A stretch of DNA of 64,000 nucleotides from Arsenicitalea aurantiaca (GTDB lineage Bacteria; Pseudomonadota; Alphaproteobacteria; Rhizobiales; Devosiaceae): positions 440 to 64,439 of the forward strand of contig NZ_RZNJ01000008.1 in the NCBI RefSeq assembly GCF_003994485.1, written 5' to 3'. Positions within the stretch are counted from its first letter, which is position 1. Every line of letters starts with the position of its first letter. The position numbers and the translations under genes were made by a program. A model generated the notes under the pieces. That model had not been told where the DNA came from. It saw only the letters and a program-made list of their open reading frames with translations, and did no database searches. Below are positions 8,665-17,249 of this stretch, piece after piece.

Positions 8665-10144
8665 AACGGGACCGCCGCCACGCCATCATGGCGAGCGGGG
8701 AGAGCCAGACCAGGATGGTGATCACTCCAGCGGTGCCAGCGATCGGACGGCTGAAGAAGACCAGCAGATTGCCCTGCGCGATGATCATCGAGGTGAGGAA
8801 CGTCTCCTCGAGCAGACGACCGAGAACGAGGCCGAGCAAAGCCGGCGCGACCGGAAAGCCGTTCTCCTCCATGAACCAGCCGATCACACCGAAGATCAGC
8901 ATGACGACGACGCCGGTCAGCGTGTTGTCCATCGCAAATGCACCGACGATACAGAACAGCATGATGATGGGCATGAGGATCTCGCGCCGCACATCGAGGA
9001 TGTAGCGCGAAAGCTTGATCGCGCCATACCCCAGCGGCAGCATCAGGAGATTGGCGAGGATGAAGGAGAGGAATATCCCGTAAACGAGGGTCGGCTGCGC
9101 CGTGAAGATGGTGGGCCCCGGGGTCAGCCCCTTCATGAACAGAACGCCGATGACGATCGCAGTCATCGAATCTCCGGGAATGCCCAGGACGGTCGCCGGA
9201 ATGTAGCTCGATGAGACGCTGGCATTGTTGGCGGCACCCGCGGAAGCGATGCCTTCGAGCGAGCCCTCGTCGAACTTTTTGGGTTCGCGCGTGAACTTGC
9301 GGGCCAGCGCATAGGATATCCACGCCGCGATGTCCGCCCCCGCACCCGGAAGAATGCCGGTCCCGGTACCAACGATGACGCCCGTGCCAATGCTGCGCTT
9401 GTATGGCCAGAGCGCGGGGATCAATCCCTTGAAGACATTGCCGATCCGCGCCGTCGTCCGCTGAGCGGCCGGTTCGGTGCTGATGGCGTAGCGCAGGATT
9501 TCAGCGACAGCGAACATGCCGATCAGGGCTGGCACGAGGGCGACGCCGCCGATCAGCTCGGTGCGCCCGAAGGTGAAGCGAGGCTGTCCGGTCACCGGAA
9601 AGATGCCGACGGTCGCAATGAAAAGGCCCAAGAGCAAGGAGATCACGCCCTTGAGCGGGCTGCCCGGGGAGATGAAGGCTGCGGAGGTCAGGCCCAGGCA
9701 GACGAACCAGAAATATTCGAACGCAGAGATGTTGAGCGCCACCCGGGCGATGGCCGGCGCGCCGAATATAAGGACCAGTGCGCCGATCAGCCCGCCCAGT
9801 GCTGAGGTGACAAGGCAGGTGCCCAGGACGAGCTCGGCCTTGCCCTGCTTGGTCAGGCGGTGGGCCGCATCGGTATAGGCGGCTGAGGCCGGCGTGCCAG
9901 GGATGCGCAGGAGCGTGCCGGGGATGTCGCCTGCGAAGATGGCCATCGCGCTGGCCGAGACGATCGCAGCAATCGCTGCGAGCGGGGCCATGAAAAAGGT
10001 TACCGGCACGAGCAGGGCGACAGCCATGGTGGCCGTGAGACCGGGAACGGAGCCGACGAAGAGCCCGAACATGGAGGCCAGGAGGACTGCCAGAAGCACG
10101 TCCGGCGCCATCAGGCTCAACAGTGCGGGCCCGATTACCTCCAT
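8654..10144 (-). CDS. tctA: TTT transporter large permease subunit (TctA)
   Basis: This 496-residue membrane protein has about twelve helices and two TctA-type repeats with the conserved GxxPGxGA/GxVPGL glycine-proline motifs (GLFVGSVPGL near the N-terminus; GTGTGILPGAGADIAAW in the second half). It is the proton- or sodium-driven channel of a tripartite tricarboxylate importer for a carboxylate. Its start overlaps the end of tctB by 10 bp. It is the last gene of an operon read from the amidohydrolase gene. Confidence 0.93.
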   Translation of the reverse strand: MEVIGPALLSLMAPDVLLAVLLASMFGLFVGSVPGLTATMAVALLVPVTFFMAPLAAIAAIVSASAMAIFAGDIPGTLLRIPGTPASAAYTDAAHRLTKQGKAELVLGTCLVTSALGGLIGALVLIFGAPAIARVALNISAFEYFWFVCLGLTSAAFISPGSPLKGVISLLLGLFIATVGIFPVTGQPRFTFGRTELIGGVALVPALIGMFAVAEILRYAISTEPAAQRTTARIGNVFKGLIPALWPYKRSIGTGVIVGTGTGILPGAGADIAAWISYALARKFTREPKKFDEGSLEGIASAGAANNASVSSSYIPATVLGIPGDSMTAIVIGVLFMKGLTPGPTIFTAQPTLVYGIFLSFILANLLMLPLGYGAIKLSRYILDVRREILMPIIMLFCIVGAFAMDNTLTGVVVMLIFGVIGWFMEENGFPVAPALLGLVLGRLLEETFLTSMIIAQGNLLVFFSRPIAGTAGVITILVWLSPLAMMAWRRSRFTG

Positions 10145-10626
10145 GAAAGAATCCCCGCGAACGGGCTGAGGACACCGAGTGGCAGCGGGACGAGCAAGAG
10201 ATCCTGGAAGATGTATTTGACCACGATGACGGCCACGATGGTGACCGCCAACGACATCACCGGCTGACGGGTGAACTGCCAGAGGGTCGCGAAGGTGACC
10301 ATTGCGCCAGTGATCAGGAAGCCCAGGAAGCCGGAGGCAAGAATATAGACGATCAGGGCGGCGATCACCGTAGCGGCGTTGGCGAGGTGGACGGGCGACC
10401 GTGCCCAGGCCCCCATGACGAGCAGGGGACCGGTATCGCGACTACGCCAGCCGGTCCAGGCGAGCATCAATCCCGCCAGAAGCAGACCCGTCCCGATGAA
10501 GCCGGGAAAGAAGCCGCCACCATAGCCGCTGCCGAAGATGGGCCGGGGCTGCAGAGTTGCGGCGACCATGACGAGGACGCCGAACAGCGCAATAACCGGA
10601 CCGAGGATGAGGTCTGACACTTTCAC
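10135..10626 (-). CDS. tctB: TTT transporter small permease subunit (TctB)
   Basis: This 163-residue protein has four predicted helices, as in TctB/DUF1468 proteins, and joins TctA in the membrane complex. I chose the GTG at 10626 because GGGGAGAAG lies about 5 bases before it and the first helix then begins near residue 5. An ATG-started frame reaching 10677 would overlap the binding-protein gene and adds only a non-conserved polar extension. Confidence 0.85.
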   Translation of the reverse strand: MKVSDLILGPVIALFGVLVMVAATLQPRPIFGSGYGGGFFPGFIGTGLLLAGLMLAWTGWRSRDTGPLLVMGAWARSPVHLANAATVIAALIVYILASGFLGFLITGAMVTFATLWQFTRQPVMSLAVTIVAVIVVKYIFQDLLLVPLPLGVLSPFAGILSWR

Positions 10627-10663
10627 GGGACTTCTCCCCAGCCGGTTATCTGGACGTTGCGCC

Positions 10664-11635
10664 TTACTCGATGACACCGGCGGCGCGTAGAACCGTCTCG
10701 GTGTCCGCCTCGTGGATCAGCATCCAGTCGAGCAGTTCGGCGCTGTTGCGGTATTGCAGGCCGAAGCCGCGGGCGTTCATCGCCGTCTGAAAGTCATCGC
10801 CCTGGTAGATCTGCTCGATCGCCTCGGCGAGCTTGGTGGTTACCTCCTCGGGCAGCCCGGCCGGGCCCGCCACCGCACGGAACACGCCGCCCGGCGCTGC
10901 GCCTTCGATCTGTTCGCCGGCCGTCGGAATATCGGGGAATGTGTCGAGCCGTTCTTCGGAAAGGACCGCCAGCGTGCGGATCTCTCCCGCATCGAGCATG
11001 GATGCGGCCTCGGGAACGGAAGCGGTCAGCACGTCGACGCCGCCTGCAACCAGTTCCTGAAGGCCGGCGGCCGCACCCTGGCTCGGGACCCAGCGCAGGG
11101 CGGTGATGTCGATGCCCTGATCGATCAGCACCTTGGAGAAGGCCGAGCTCCAGCTGCTGGGGCAGGTCGCCGCGCAGCCGATGGTCAGCGATTGGGGGTT
11201 CTCCTGCAGTGCCGCGATCACCTCGTCGAGGGTCTGGATTTCGCTATCGGCCTTCACGTGGATGGCGGCGCTGTCGAAATTGTACTGGGCGATGGGGGTG
11301 TAGGATGCGCTCGTCAGATTGCCCATGCCCAGATGCCGATAGGGCGCATAGTTGAACAGGATGCCGATGGTGTAGCCATCGGGCGCGGCATTGGCGAGTT
11401 CGGTAATTCCGGCAATGCCGCCACCCTCGGCGCGGTTCACGACGTTGAAGGGCTGGCCGAAAATTTCCTCGAGATCTGCGGCGAGCAGGCGGGCGGTGGC
11501 ATCGGTGCCCCCACCGGCACCTGCCGCGACGATCATGGTCACCGGGCGCTCGGGCCAGTTCTGGGCCAGAGCGGCCGAACTCGATGCTGCAACGGTCAGG
11601 ACAGCCGTGCCGGCGAGCTTGAGCAGAGTATTCAT
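10664..11635 (-). CDS. tctC: TTT transporter periplasmic binding protein (TctC/Bug family)
   Basis: The 323-residue product has a signal peptide (cleaved near SSSAALAQ) followed by the Bug-receptor pattern WPERPVTMIV-GAGGGTDATAR, a conserved phosphate/carboxylate-binding beginning, and the family's PDGYTIG segment. It captures a carboxylate for TctAB. An AAGGAGG site about 9 bases upstream fixes ATG 11635; an upstream extension of the frame has no signal peptide. It lies 31 bp after the amidohydrolase gene. Confidence 0.92.
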   Translation of the reverse strand: MNTLLKLAGTAVLTVAASSSAALAQNWPERPVTMIVAAGAGGGTDATARLLAADLEEIFGQPFNVVNRAEGGGIAGITELANAAPDGYTIGILFNYAPYRHLGMGNLTSASYTPIAQYNFDSAAIHVKADSEIQTLDEVIAALQENPQSLTIGCAATCPSSWSSAFSKVLIDQGIDITALRWVPSQGAAAGLQELVAGGVDVLTASVPEAASMLDAGEIRTLAVLSEERLDTFPDIPTAGEQIEGAAPGGVFRAVAGPAGLPEEVTTKLAEAIEQIYQGDDFQTAMNARGFGLQYRNSAELLDWMLIHEADTETVLRAAGVIE

Positions 11636-11666
11636 GTGCGAAGTCCTCCTTGAACGTAGGCCGGGT

Positions 11667-12527
11667 CTAGAGGCGGGGCGGAGTGTGCCACCAATGGTCG
11701 AACGGGTTCGAATGGATGATCCCCTCGATCGTCTCGTTCGAGACTTTCGGCAGGGGCGTTCCTTCCACGAAGCGGTTGATGTTGCGCAGGTCGGCCAGAG
11801 ATTCATCGACCTGGGCGAATGGGAAATCGGTGCCCCAGAAGATCTTGTTGCGATCGGCGATGAGATATTCCTGGGCCGAGATCATGGCCTGATAGAACTG
11901 CCAGGGTCGGTAGCAGATGGCCGAGACCTCGGCATAGACATTGGGGCGCTTGCGGGCGACGACGATGCACTCGTCGATCCAGGGATGGCCCATATGGGCC
12001 ATGATCATCTTGAGATCAGGATAGCGCTGGGCGACGGCGTCGACATGGATCGGACGGCCCGCATCGAGCGGCGTGTCCCGCGCGAAAGTGGTGCCCATAT
12101 GCATGGTCAGCGGCAGGTCGTTCTTCTGGCAGTAGGCGTAGACCGGATCCATGCGCGGGTCGTCCAGCGACACGCCATTGTAGATCGGACCGAATTTCAC
12201 GCCCTGGAGCTTGAGCGTGCCCACGGCGTGCTCGAGCAGCTCCATATAGTCGGGGCGCCTGGGGTCGACGCAGGCGAAGCCGACGAACTTGTCGGGATAC
12301 TTGGCGACGGCGGCGGCCGTCACCTCGTCATTGCCATCAATGCCGACTGAATCCTTGTACCGGGGCGAAAACAGGATGGCTTTGTCGACGCCCTGCAGCG
12401 CCTCGTAGATCGTGTCGGCATCCGCCAGCATCGGCACGCCGCCAGGGCGCGCGGTACCGGTGAGGTCGACTGCAGGCGGCGTGAACTGGTCACGCTCGAA
12501 GATATTGACATGACAGTCCACGATCAT
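11667..12527 (-). CDS. Amidohydrolase_2-family metal-dependent hydrolase or decarboxylase
   Basis: This 286-residue TIM-barrel protein belongs to the amidohydrolase_2 (ACMSD/LigI-like) group. Visible metal-site elements are DCH at residues 4-6, HMGT, AHMGHPW and WGTDFPF. The second histidine of the usual DxHxH opening is replaced by Asn (DCHVN), which may change metal binding. It is the first gene of the TTT operon, so it probably hydrolyses or decarboxylates the imported compound (LigI-like lactone hydrolysis is possible). ATG 12527 gives the conserved N-terminus; the open frame upstream is not conserved. Confidence 0.8.
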   Translation of the reverse strand: MIVDCHVNIFERDQFTPPAVDLTGTARPGGVPMLADADTIYEALQGVDKAILFSPRYKDSVGIDGNDEVTAAAVAKYPDKFVGFACVDPRRPDYMELLEHAVGTLKLQGVKFGPIYNGVSLDDPRMDPVYAYCQKNDLPLTMHMGTTFARDTPLDAGRPIHVDAVAQRYPDLKMIMAHMGHPWIDECIVVARKRPNVYAEVSAICYRPWQFYQAMISAQEYLIADRNKIFWGTDFPFAQVDESLADLRNINRFVEGTPLPKVSNETIEGIIHSNPFDHWWHTPPRL

Positions 12528-12669
12528 TGCTGCGGCTCCGGCTGTTGGATTGGGGATCGGGGCAGCGCGCCGGGGCCGGACGCAAGGTCCGCGGCAGTTG
12601 CTTGGCAGCAGATCATCGAGGAGGCCTCCCTGATCGTGTCGCGGCGCGCGCCGCAAGGCGGCGTTGCCC

Positions 12670-12687
12670 ATCGATTGATTTAACGAT
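12670..12687. promoter_or_regulatory. candidate LacI-family operator over the -10 box
   Basis: ATCGATTGATTTAACGAT is an imperfect palindrome (outer ATCG/CGAT arms perfect, 12 of 18 positions symmetric). It overlaps the -10 box of the TTT operon promoter, a good place for repression by the LacI-type protein encoded just upstream. Confidence 0.35.
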
Positions 12688-12710
12688 ACATCTTTTAGGT
12701 GGCTTGTCAA
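12683..12710 (-). promoter_or_regulatory. promoter of the amidohydrolase-TTT operon
   Basis: On the minus strand a perfect -35 TTGACA (12705-12710) is followed after 16 bp by TATCGT (12683-12688). Transcription would start about 145 bp before the amidohydrolase ATG. This is a sequence-only prediction. Confidence 0.5.
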
Positions 12711-12743
12711 ACGGTCGCAGGCAGGGGCGCGATGGCAGGAAAA

Positions 12744-13790
12744 TCAGGTGTGTGCGCGCGTGGACCGGCCCGGCTGGAACGTGACGGGCAGCACGAGTTC
12801 GGATGCCGCGAAGGCTCCAACCTGGAGCCGATCGATGAGCAGTTCTCCGGCCCTCTCCCCAAGCAGATGTGCGGGGGAGATGACGGTGGTCAGCACCGGC
12901 TCCACGTAGCGCCAGAACGCAAAGCCGTTGAAGCCGCTGATCTGGATATCGTCGGGAACGGAAAAACCACGCGCCTGACAGGCTTTCATCGCGGCGATGG
13001 CCAGCTGGTCATTGCCCCCGACGATCGCGTCGGGAGCGCCACGCTCCTCGAGAGCGGCCAGGGTCGCCGCATAGGCGACGTCATAGCTCTCGTCGCTGCA
13101 CTGGACGACCGTCGGCGGCGGAAGCCCTGCAGCCTGCAACTCTGCGGTCACGCCCGCCAGGCGCGCCTTCATCCCCGGCCATTCGGCCTGCGGGATCAGC
13201 ATCCAGAACCCGCGCGCCCCGGTCTCGAGCAGATGTCGGGCTACCTGTTGGCCACCCGCGAAATCATCTTGCCGCAGCACCACGCAATCGGGCTCTTGCG
13301 AGGCCGCTTGTTCCTGGAGAAGGACAGTGGGCAGGCGCATACGCCCGATCTGGCGGATGCAGGCCTGCCGCTGAGGCTCGGAGCCGGAGAGGATCGCGAC
13401 CATACCGTCCGCCTCGATCTGCTGAAAAAGGCCCGATGTCCGAAAATCGGAGGGGCGGATGCCACGGACGATGAGGCTGTAGGCATTTTGCGTGAGGTAG
13501 TTGGTGAGCCCGGTCACCTGAGCGGTAATGAACGGATCGCTGAGGAAATCGCGGTCCTCGACCACGATCAGCATGCCGATCGTCCACTGCCGGGAAAGCC
13601 GGAGCCGGCGGGCCGCCATGGACGGGCGGTAGCCCAGGCGCTCGACCACGGCGCGGATGCGTGCCGCGGTTTCCTCAGAAACCCGTCCGCGCCCGTTGAG
13701 CACGTTGGACACGGTCATCGCCGAGACGTCCGCTTCACGCGCAACGTCCTTGATGGTTACGGCCCTGTCATGTCGCCGAGGCTGGGTCAT
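12744..13790 (-). CDS. LacI-family transcriptional regulator of the first TTT operon
   Basis: The 348-residue protein has an N-terminal LacI HTH (VTIKDVAREADVSAMTVSNV) with hinge helix (MAARRLRLSR region) and a sugar-binding-protein-like effector domain. It is encoded immediately upstream of, and in the same direction as, the amidohydrolase-tctCBA operon, which makes it the likely local regulator. The divergent enolase-superfamily gene 77 bp away may share its control. The ATG at 13790 leaves about ten residues before the HTH, which is normal. Confidence 0.88.
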   Translation of the reverse strand: MTQPRRHDRAVTIKDVAREADVSAMTVSNVLNGRGRVSEETAARIRAVVERLGYRPSMAARRLRLSRQWTIGMLIVVEDRDFLSDPFITAQVTGLTNYLTQNAYSLIVRGIRPSDFRTSGLFQQIEADGMVAILSGSEPQRQACIRQIGRMRLPTVLLQEQAASQEPDCVVLRQDDFAGGQQVARHLLETGARGFWMLIPQAEWPGMKARLAGVTAELQAAGLPPPTVVQCSDESYDVAYAATLAALEERGAPDAIVGGNDQLAIAAMKACQARGFSVPDDIQISGFNGFAFWRYVEPVLTTVISPAHLLGERAGELLIDRLQVGAFAASELVLPVTFQPGRSTRAHT

Positions 13791-13867
13791 GGCAACAGCC
13801 TATCGGGGGCCCAAGCGGCGATTGCAAACCTTTTTCTCGTCCTGCCACCAACGCACCGGAGCATGCC

Positions 13868-15022
13868 ATGTCCCCCGCAACGATTGCCGCGATCAACTGC
13901 CACCTGCTGACCCAGGACACCAGCCGTTCCGCGATCGGCTGGGCGGGAGGGCAGATCAGCCACTGGAATACCGCTCTGGTCGAGGTGCGCACCAGGGAGG
14001 GCGTCTCCGGCTGGGGGGAGGCCTACTATCCTGGCCTCAGCGCGCCCCTGGCAACACGGGCGATCGTCGAGAATTACGCGCCTTTGCTCCTGGGCGAGGA
14101 CGCGACGGATGCCGCACGGCTCTTTCACAAGATGAGATCGAAATCGCTGGCCTGGGGCAAGGCGGGGCTACCCCTGATGGTGGCTGGCTCGATCGAGGTG
14201 GCGCTCTGGGACATCAAGGCGCAGATGCTCGGCGTGCCGCTGCACCATCTGTTCGGAGGAACGGCGCAGGACGCGATAACCGTATATGCGAGCGGCGGGA
14301 ACGATGCGCCTCGCGCGCAGCTCATCGCTGAAATGGAGGCCTATCGCGAGCAGGGGTTCCGGGCAGTCAAGATCCGCATCGGCCGCTCGAGGTCCGAAGA
14401 CGTCGCGAAGGTCCGGCTCTGCCGCGAAGTGCTCGGGCCCGACATCCAGCTGATGGTCGATGCGGTGATGGGCCATAACCCGCGTCCCTGGTCGGCTAGA
14501 GAGGCGCTCGATCGGGCGAATGCGATCGCCGAGTTCGACATCACCTGGCTGGAAGATCCGGTCGGCAATCGGGACTATGAAGGATGCGCCTTCGTGCGCG
14601 CCCATTCGCCCATCCCGATTGCGGCGGGCGAGACGGCGGTGGGCCTGCACGAGTTTCTCCCCTATTTCGAGAAGCAGGCGCTCGATTGGGTACAGCCTGA
14701 TCCCACCCATTCGGGCGGGATCGGCGAATGTCGTGACATCGCGGCGCTCGCCCGGGCGCATGGCGTGCGCGTTGTCTATCATTCCTGGGGCATGGCTCCA
14801 TGCCTTGCCGCCAATTATGCGCTCGCCTTCGCTGACCCCGATGTGCGCTATCTCGAATATCCCACCCATGGCCTGCCGCTGGTGCGCGAGTTGGCGGCCG
14901 ACCCGCATGAGCTCGTCAACGGGCAGTTCCTCGCTCCGACCACACCAGGGCTAGGCGTGCGGCTGACTCCGGAAATTCTCGCCGCACACGGATTTGTCGA
15001 GGGCAATGTGTTCTGGCCTTAA
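13868..15022 (+). CDS. Enolase-superfamily (mandelate racemase/muconate lactonizing) enzyme
   Basis: This 384-residue protein has the capping domain and TIM barrel of the mandelate racemase/muconate lactonizing group. Metal ligands are D198 (MVDAV), E229 (WLEDP) and E255 (AAGETA); the base on one face is K168 (VKIR) and the other is H305 (VVYHSWG). This pattern is the mandelate-racemase type, usually acid-sugar dehydratases or racemases. GGAG lies 5 bases before the ATG. It is divergent from the LacI gene of the TTT operon, so it may act on the imported carboxylate. The exact substrate is unknown. Confidence 0.85.
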   Translation: MSPATIAAINCHLLTQDTSRSAIGWAGGQISHWNTALVEVRTREGVSGWGEAYYPGLSAPLATRAIVENYAPLLLGEDATDAARLFHKMRSKSLAWGKAGLPLMVAGSIEVALWDIKAQMLGVPLHHLFGGTAQDAITVYASGGNDAPRAQLIAEMEAYREQGFRAVKIRIGRSRSEDVAKVRLCREVLGPDIQLMVDAVMGHNPRPWSAREALDRANAIAEFDITWLEDPVGNRDYEGCAFVRAHSPIPIAAGETAVGLHEFLPYFEKQALDWVQPDPTHSGGIGECRDIAALARAHGVRVVYHSWGMAPCLAANYALAFADPDVRYLEYPTHGLPLVRELAADPHELVNGQFLAPTTPGLGVRLTPEILAAHGFVEGNVFWP

Positions 15023-15112
15023 AAGACGCCCCCGCCCCCGCGAGCGGCCGGCCGCCGCACCGGGGCGCGGCGGCATACACTTCAATGCGTGTCGGACAGC
15101 CTAAGATCCGGC

Positions 15113-15431
15113 TCAGCGCCTTATGGCCGCGTCCTCGGAGGCCATGTACTCGAGCTTGGCGTCCATATCCCGGGCAACGCCGATGACCATGAGCTCGAGT
15201 GGCTCAGTGCCGGTACTGGCGAACGCCCGCGTCTCGCCGAGACCCGCGGGCACGACATAGCCCTCTTCGATGCTGACGGTTTCGCTCGGCATCGATCTCC
15301 TTGAAGACCACCCAGATATCGCCAAGACCGAGGCCGGTGACTTCGCTCACGGCGGTGCTGACGCGTTTGGCGACATCGTCGCGCTTCTCGGGGCTCTGGC
15401 CCGCGACCCAGTCGATATGAACATATGGCAT
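15113..15431 (-). pseudogene. Chimeric wreck of a tautomerase gene joined out of frame to a cupin gene
   Basis: From ATG 15431 the first 48 or so residues are a clear 4-oxalocrotonate-tautomerase family protein with the catalytic N-terminal Pro1 (MPYVHIDWVAG) and WVVFKEI. Around base 15290 conservation ends and moves to another frame, which reads as the C-terminal half of a small cupin (EEGYVVPAGLGE, EPLELMVIGVARDMDAK) to the stop at 15113. Both halves are incomplete, so a deletion probably fused two neighbouring genes. A short tautomerase with an aberrant tail ending at 15204 could still be made. Confidence 0.7.
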
Positions 15432-15538
15432 GCTTGTCTCCCCGTTCGTTGCAGGGGCAGACTAGGGCAGCGCGATATGGCCCTAAAGCGGGATGGGGCG
15501 GTCAGGCAGTGCGGGTTTCCACACTGGTGGAGTTGCCT

Positions 15539-16255
15539 TTAGAGGGCAGCCTCTATCTGCCCGGCCCGCTTCACCAGATCGGCATTGATCATGCCGCGCA
15601 GGATGGCCACGCAGATGGCTCTGGTGCGCGGGTTGAAGACCGCGATCGCGCCTGCCTCGGCCCCGCTGTACTCGGTGAGAACGCCAAGCTTGGTGTAGAG
15701 TTTTTGGAGACGGCTCTGGACGCCACGCGTCGACAGGCCATGCCGTTCAGCGATCTTCTGGTCCGTGAATCCGAGCGAAATGTCGACCAGCATGTCGTAT
15801 TCGGCATCATTCAGCGCTTCGCGCCAGCCCTGCGCCCGGGCCTGAATGCCGCGAATTTCCCGGTCGATGATGCATTGGCCATCGAGGAACACGCCATCGA
15901 TCGCAACGCGCAGCCGTTCGGGCGCCGACGATTTGAGAAGGTAGCCATAGCTCGCTTCACGCGGAACGATGCGCGCAAGGCTGCGCACGTAAGCCTCGTC
16001 TCCGAAGTTGGACCAGAACAGGACACGGGTCTGAGGCCGGTGGGCCCAGATCTGGCGCGCGCACTCGACGCCCGACAGGCGCGGCAACTGAAGATCGAGA
16101 ACGATGTAATCGCAGGCCCCTTCGAGCGCCAATGCGACCGAAGTCTCCCCATCGCTCGCCTCCAGCACCTCAATCGGGCCGAGACTGCTTTCGGCGATGG
16201 CATCGCGAATGAACGACCGGTAGACCGGATCGTCTTCGGCAATAAGAACCGTCAT
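15539..16255 (-). CDS. Orphan NarL/LuxR-type response regulator
   Basis: The 238-residue protein has a receiver domain with acidic D8/D9, phosphoacceptor D54 (VLDLQLPR), S82 and K108, followed by a LuxR-type HTH at about residues 150-195 (ALNDAEYDMLVDISLGFTDQ region). A C-terminal tail of about 40 residues follows the HTH. No histidine kinase gene is nearby, so its partner and targets are unknown. The flanking genes (tautomerase wreck and keto-deoxygalactonate kinase) give no clue to its regulon. Confidence 0.85.
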   Translation of the reverse strand: MTVLIAEDDPVYRSFIRDAIAESSLGPIEVLEASDGETSVALALEGACDYIVLDLQLPRLSGVECARQIWAHRPQTRVLFWSNFGDEAYVRSLARIVPREASYGYLLKSSAPERLRVAIDGVFLDGQCIIDREIRGIQARAQGWREALNDAEYDMLVDISLGFTDQKIAERHGLSTRGVQSRLQKLYTKLGVLTEYSGAEAGAIAVFNPRTRAICVAILRGMINADLVKRAGQIEAAL

Positions 16256-16347
16256 TTCGCTTATCCATTTCCCATCTTCAGACGAAGTTATGACACTATT
16301 GGGAAGAAACCGACAAGCACGGCCCGCGCGGAGCGGCTGACCTGCCG

Positions 16348-17241
16348 TTATCGCTCTCGCTGCATTTCGGCGACAAGCCGTGCAAAGCCGGCTGCGGCAG
16401 AGCCGGTCACGACCGGAGCGGCAATGCCGAATGCCTGCAAGGCCTGCCGATAGGAAGCGGCCAGTGGGGTTTCGCCCAGAACGGCCACGGATGCCACTTC
16501 GGGCTGTCCGGCCAGCGCCTCGATGATCTCCGAGCCGATCATCACTCCGCTCATATAGCCGGTGATCTCATCTGGCTTCAGCCGATCGAAGAGAACGAGC
16601 GACCGGGCCGAAAAGAGGCGCTGGAGCACGCCTCCTTGCATGGCGCGCTTGTCCGCGGCGATCGCTACCCCGCGCGCGAAAGCCTCCTCGCCGTGAGATG
16701 CACCTGCGGGGATCAGCTTTGAGAGAAGCGAGTCCTTGAGCAGCAGATCGAGGATTTCGCCCGACATATAGGTGGTCACGTCGACGATATGCTCGCCATC
16801 GGTCCGCACCCATTTGCTGTGCGCACCGGGCAGCACCACCCATTCGGGCAGATCGCCCTTGATGCCGAAAATCGCCATCTCCTCGCCGCGCATCACGTCC
16901 GGCAGAGGGTCGCGCCGCGCGGCACCCGCGAGGAAATAAAGGGGCGGCAGGCCCTCCATCTCCTTTCGCACAGCCTCTGCCAGAAGGTCAGACGCCCCGG
17001 CGGGCACGATCGCGAAGGGCGATTCCACCCAGCCCGTGCGGCTGGTCACCATGCCTGAGAGAAGCACCGCCCGCGCGGATGGCAGCCAGTGCCCGATCTC
17101 TGCTCGCAAAGCCGCTTCGAAGGCCCCGTTCAGGACGCTGTTCACGCCCGTCCGGCTCTGGTGCTCCGCCGAGATCGATCCATCGGCTTCGAGCAACCAG
17201 GCGTGGAACGCGCCCGATGTCCATTGTACCGCGATGAACAT
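16348..17241 (-). CDS. dgoK: 2-dehydro-3-deoxygalactonokinase (DgoK family)
   Basis: The 297-residue product matches DgoK in length and key segments: an N-terminal phosphate-binding region ending FHAWLLEADG, SGMVTSRTGW, the PDVMRGEEM motif, VLPGAHSKWV and TYMSGE. It phosphorylates 2-keto-3-deoxygalactonate with ATP in the De Ley-Doudoroff pathway. A TTG at 17253 overlapping the upstream dehydratase stop is an alternative start, but ATG 17241 keeps the conserved N-terminus. It is cotranscribed with the dehydratase that would supply its substrate. No DgoA aldolase gene lies in the window. Confidence 0.88.
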   Translation of the reverse strand: MFIAVQWTSGAFHAWLLEADGSISAEHQSRTGVNSVLNGAFEAALRAEIGHWLPSARAVLLSGMVTSRTGWVESPFAIVPAGASDLLAEAVRKEMEGLPPLYFLAGAARRDPLPDVMRGEEMAIFGIKGDLPEWVVLPGAHSKWVRTDGEHIVDVTTYMSGEILDLLLKDSLLSKLIPAGASHGEEAFARGVAIAADKRAMQGGVLQRLFSARSLVLFDRLKPDEITGYMSGVMIGSEIIEALAGQPEVASVAVLGETPLAASYRQALQAFGIAAPVVTGSAAAGFARLVAEMQRER

Positions 17242-17249
17242 GAGGCCCC

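Noticed and set aside
15027-15067. GC-rich hairpin (CGCCCC/GGGGCG) after the enolase-superfamily gene at 15022 as a terminator
   Set aside because: The arms are short, the spacing is long and there is no T run. Chance pairing is likely in such GC-rich sequence.
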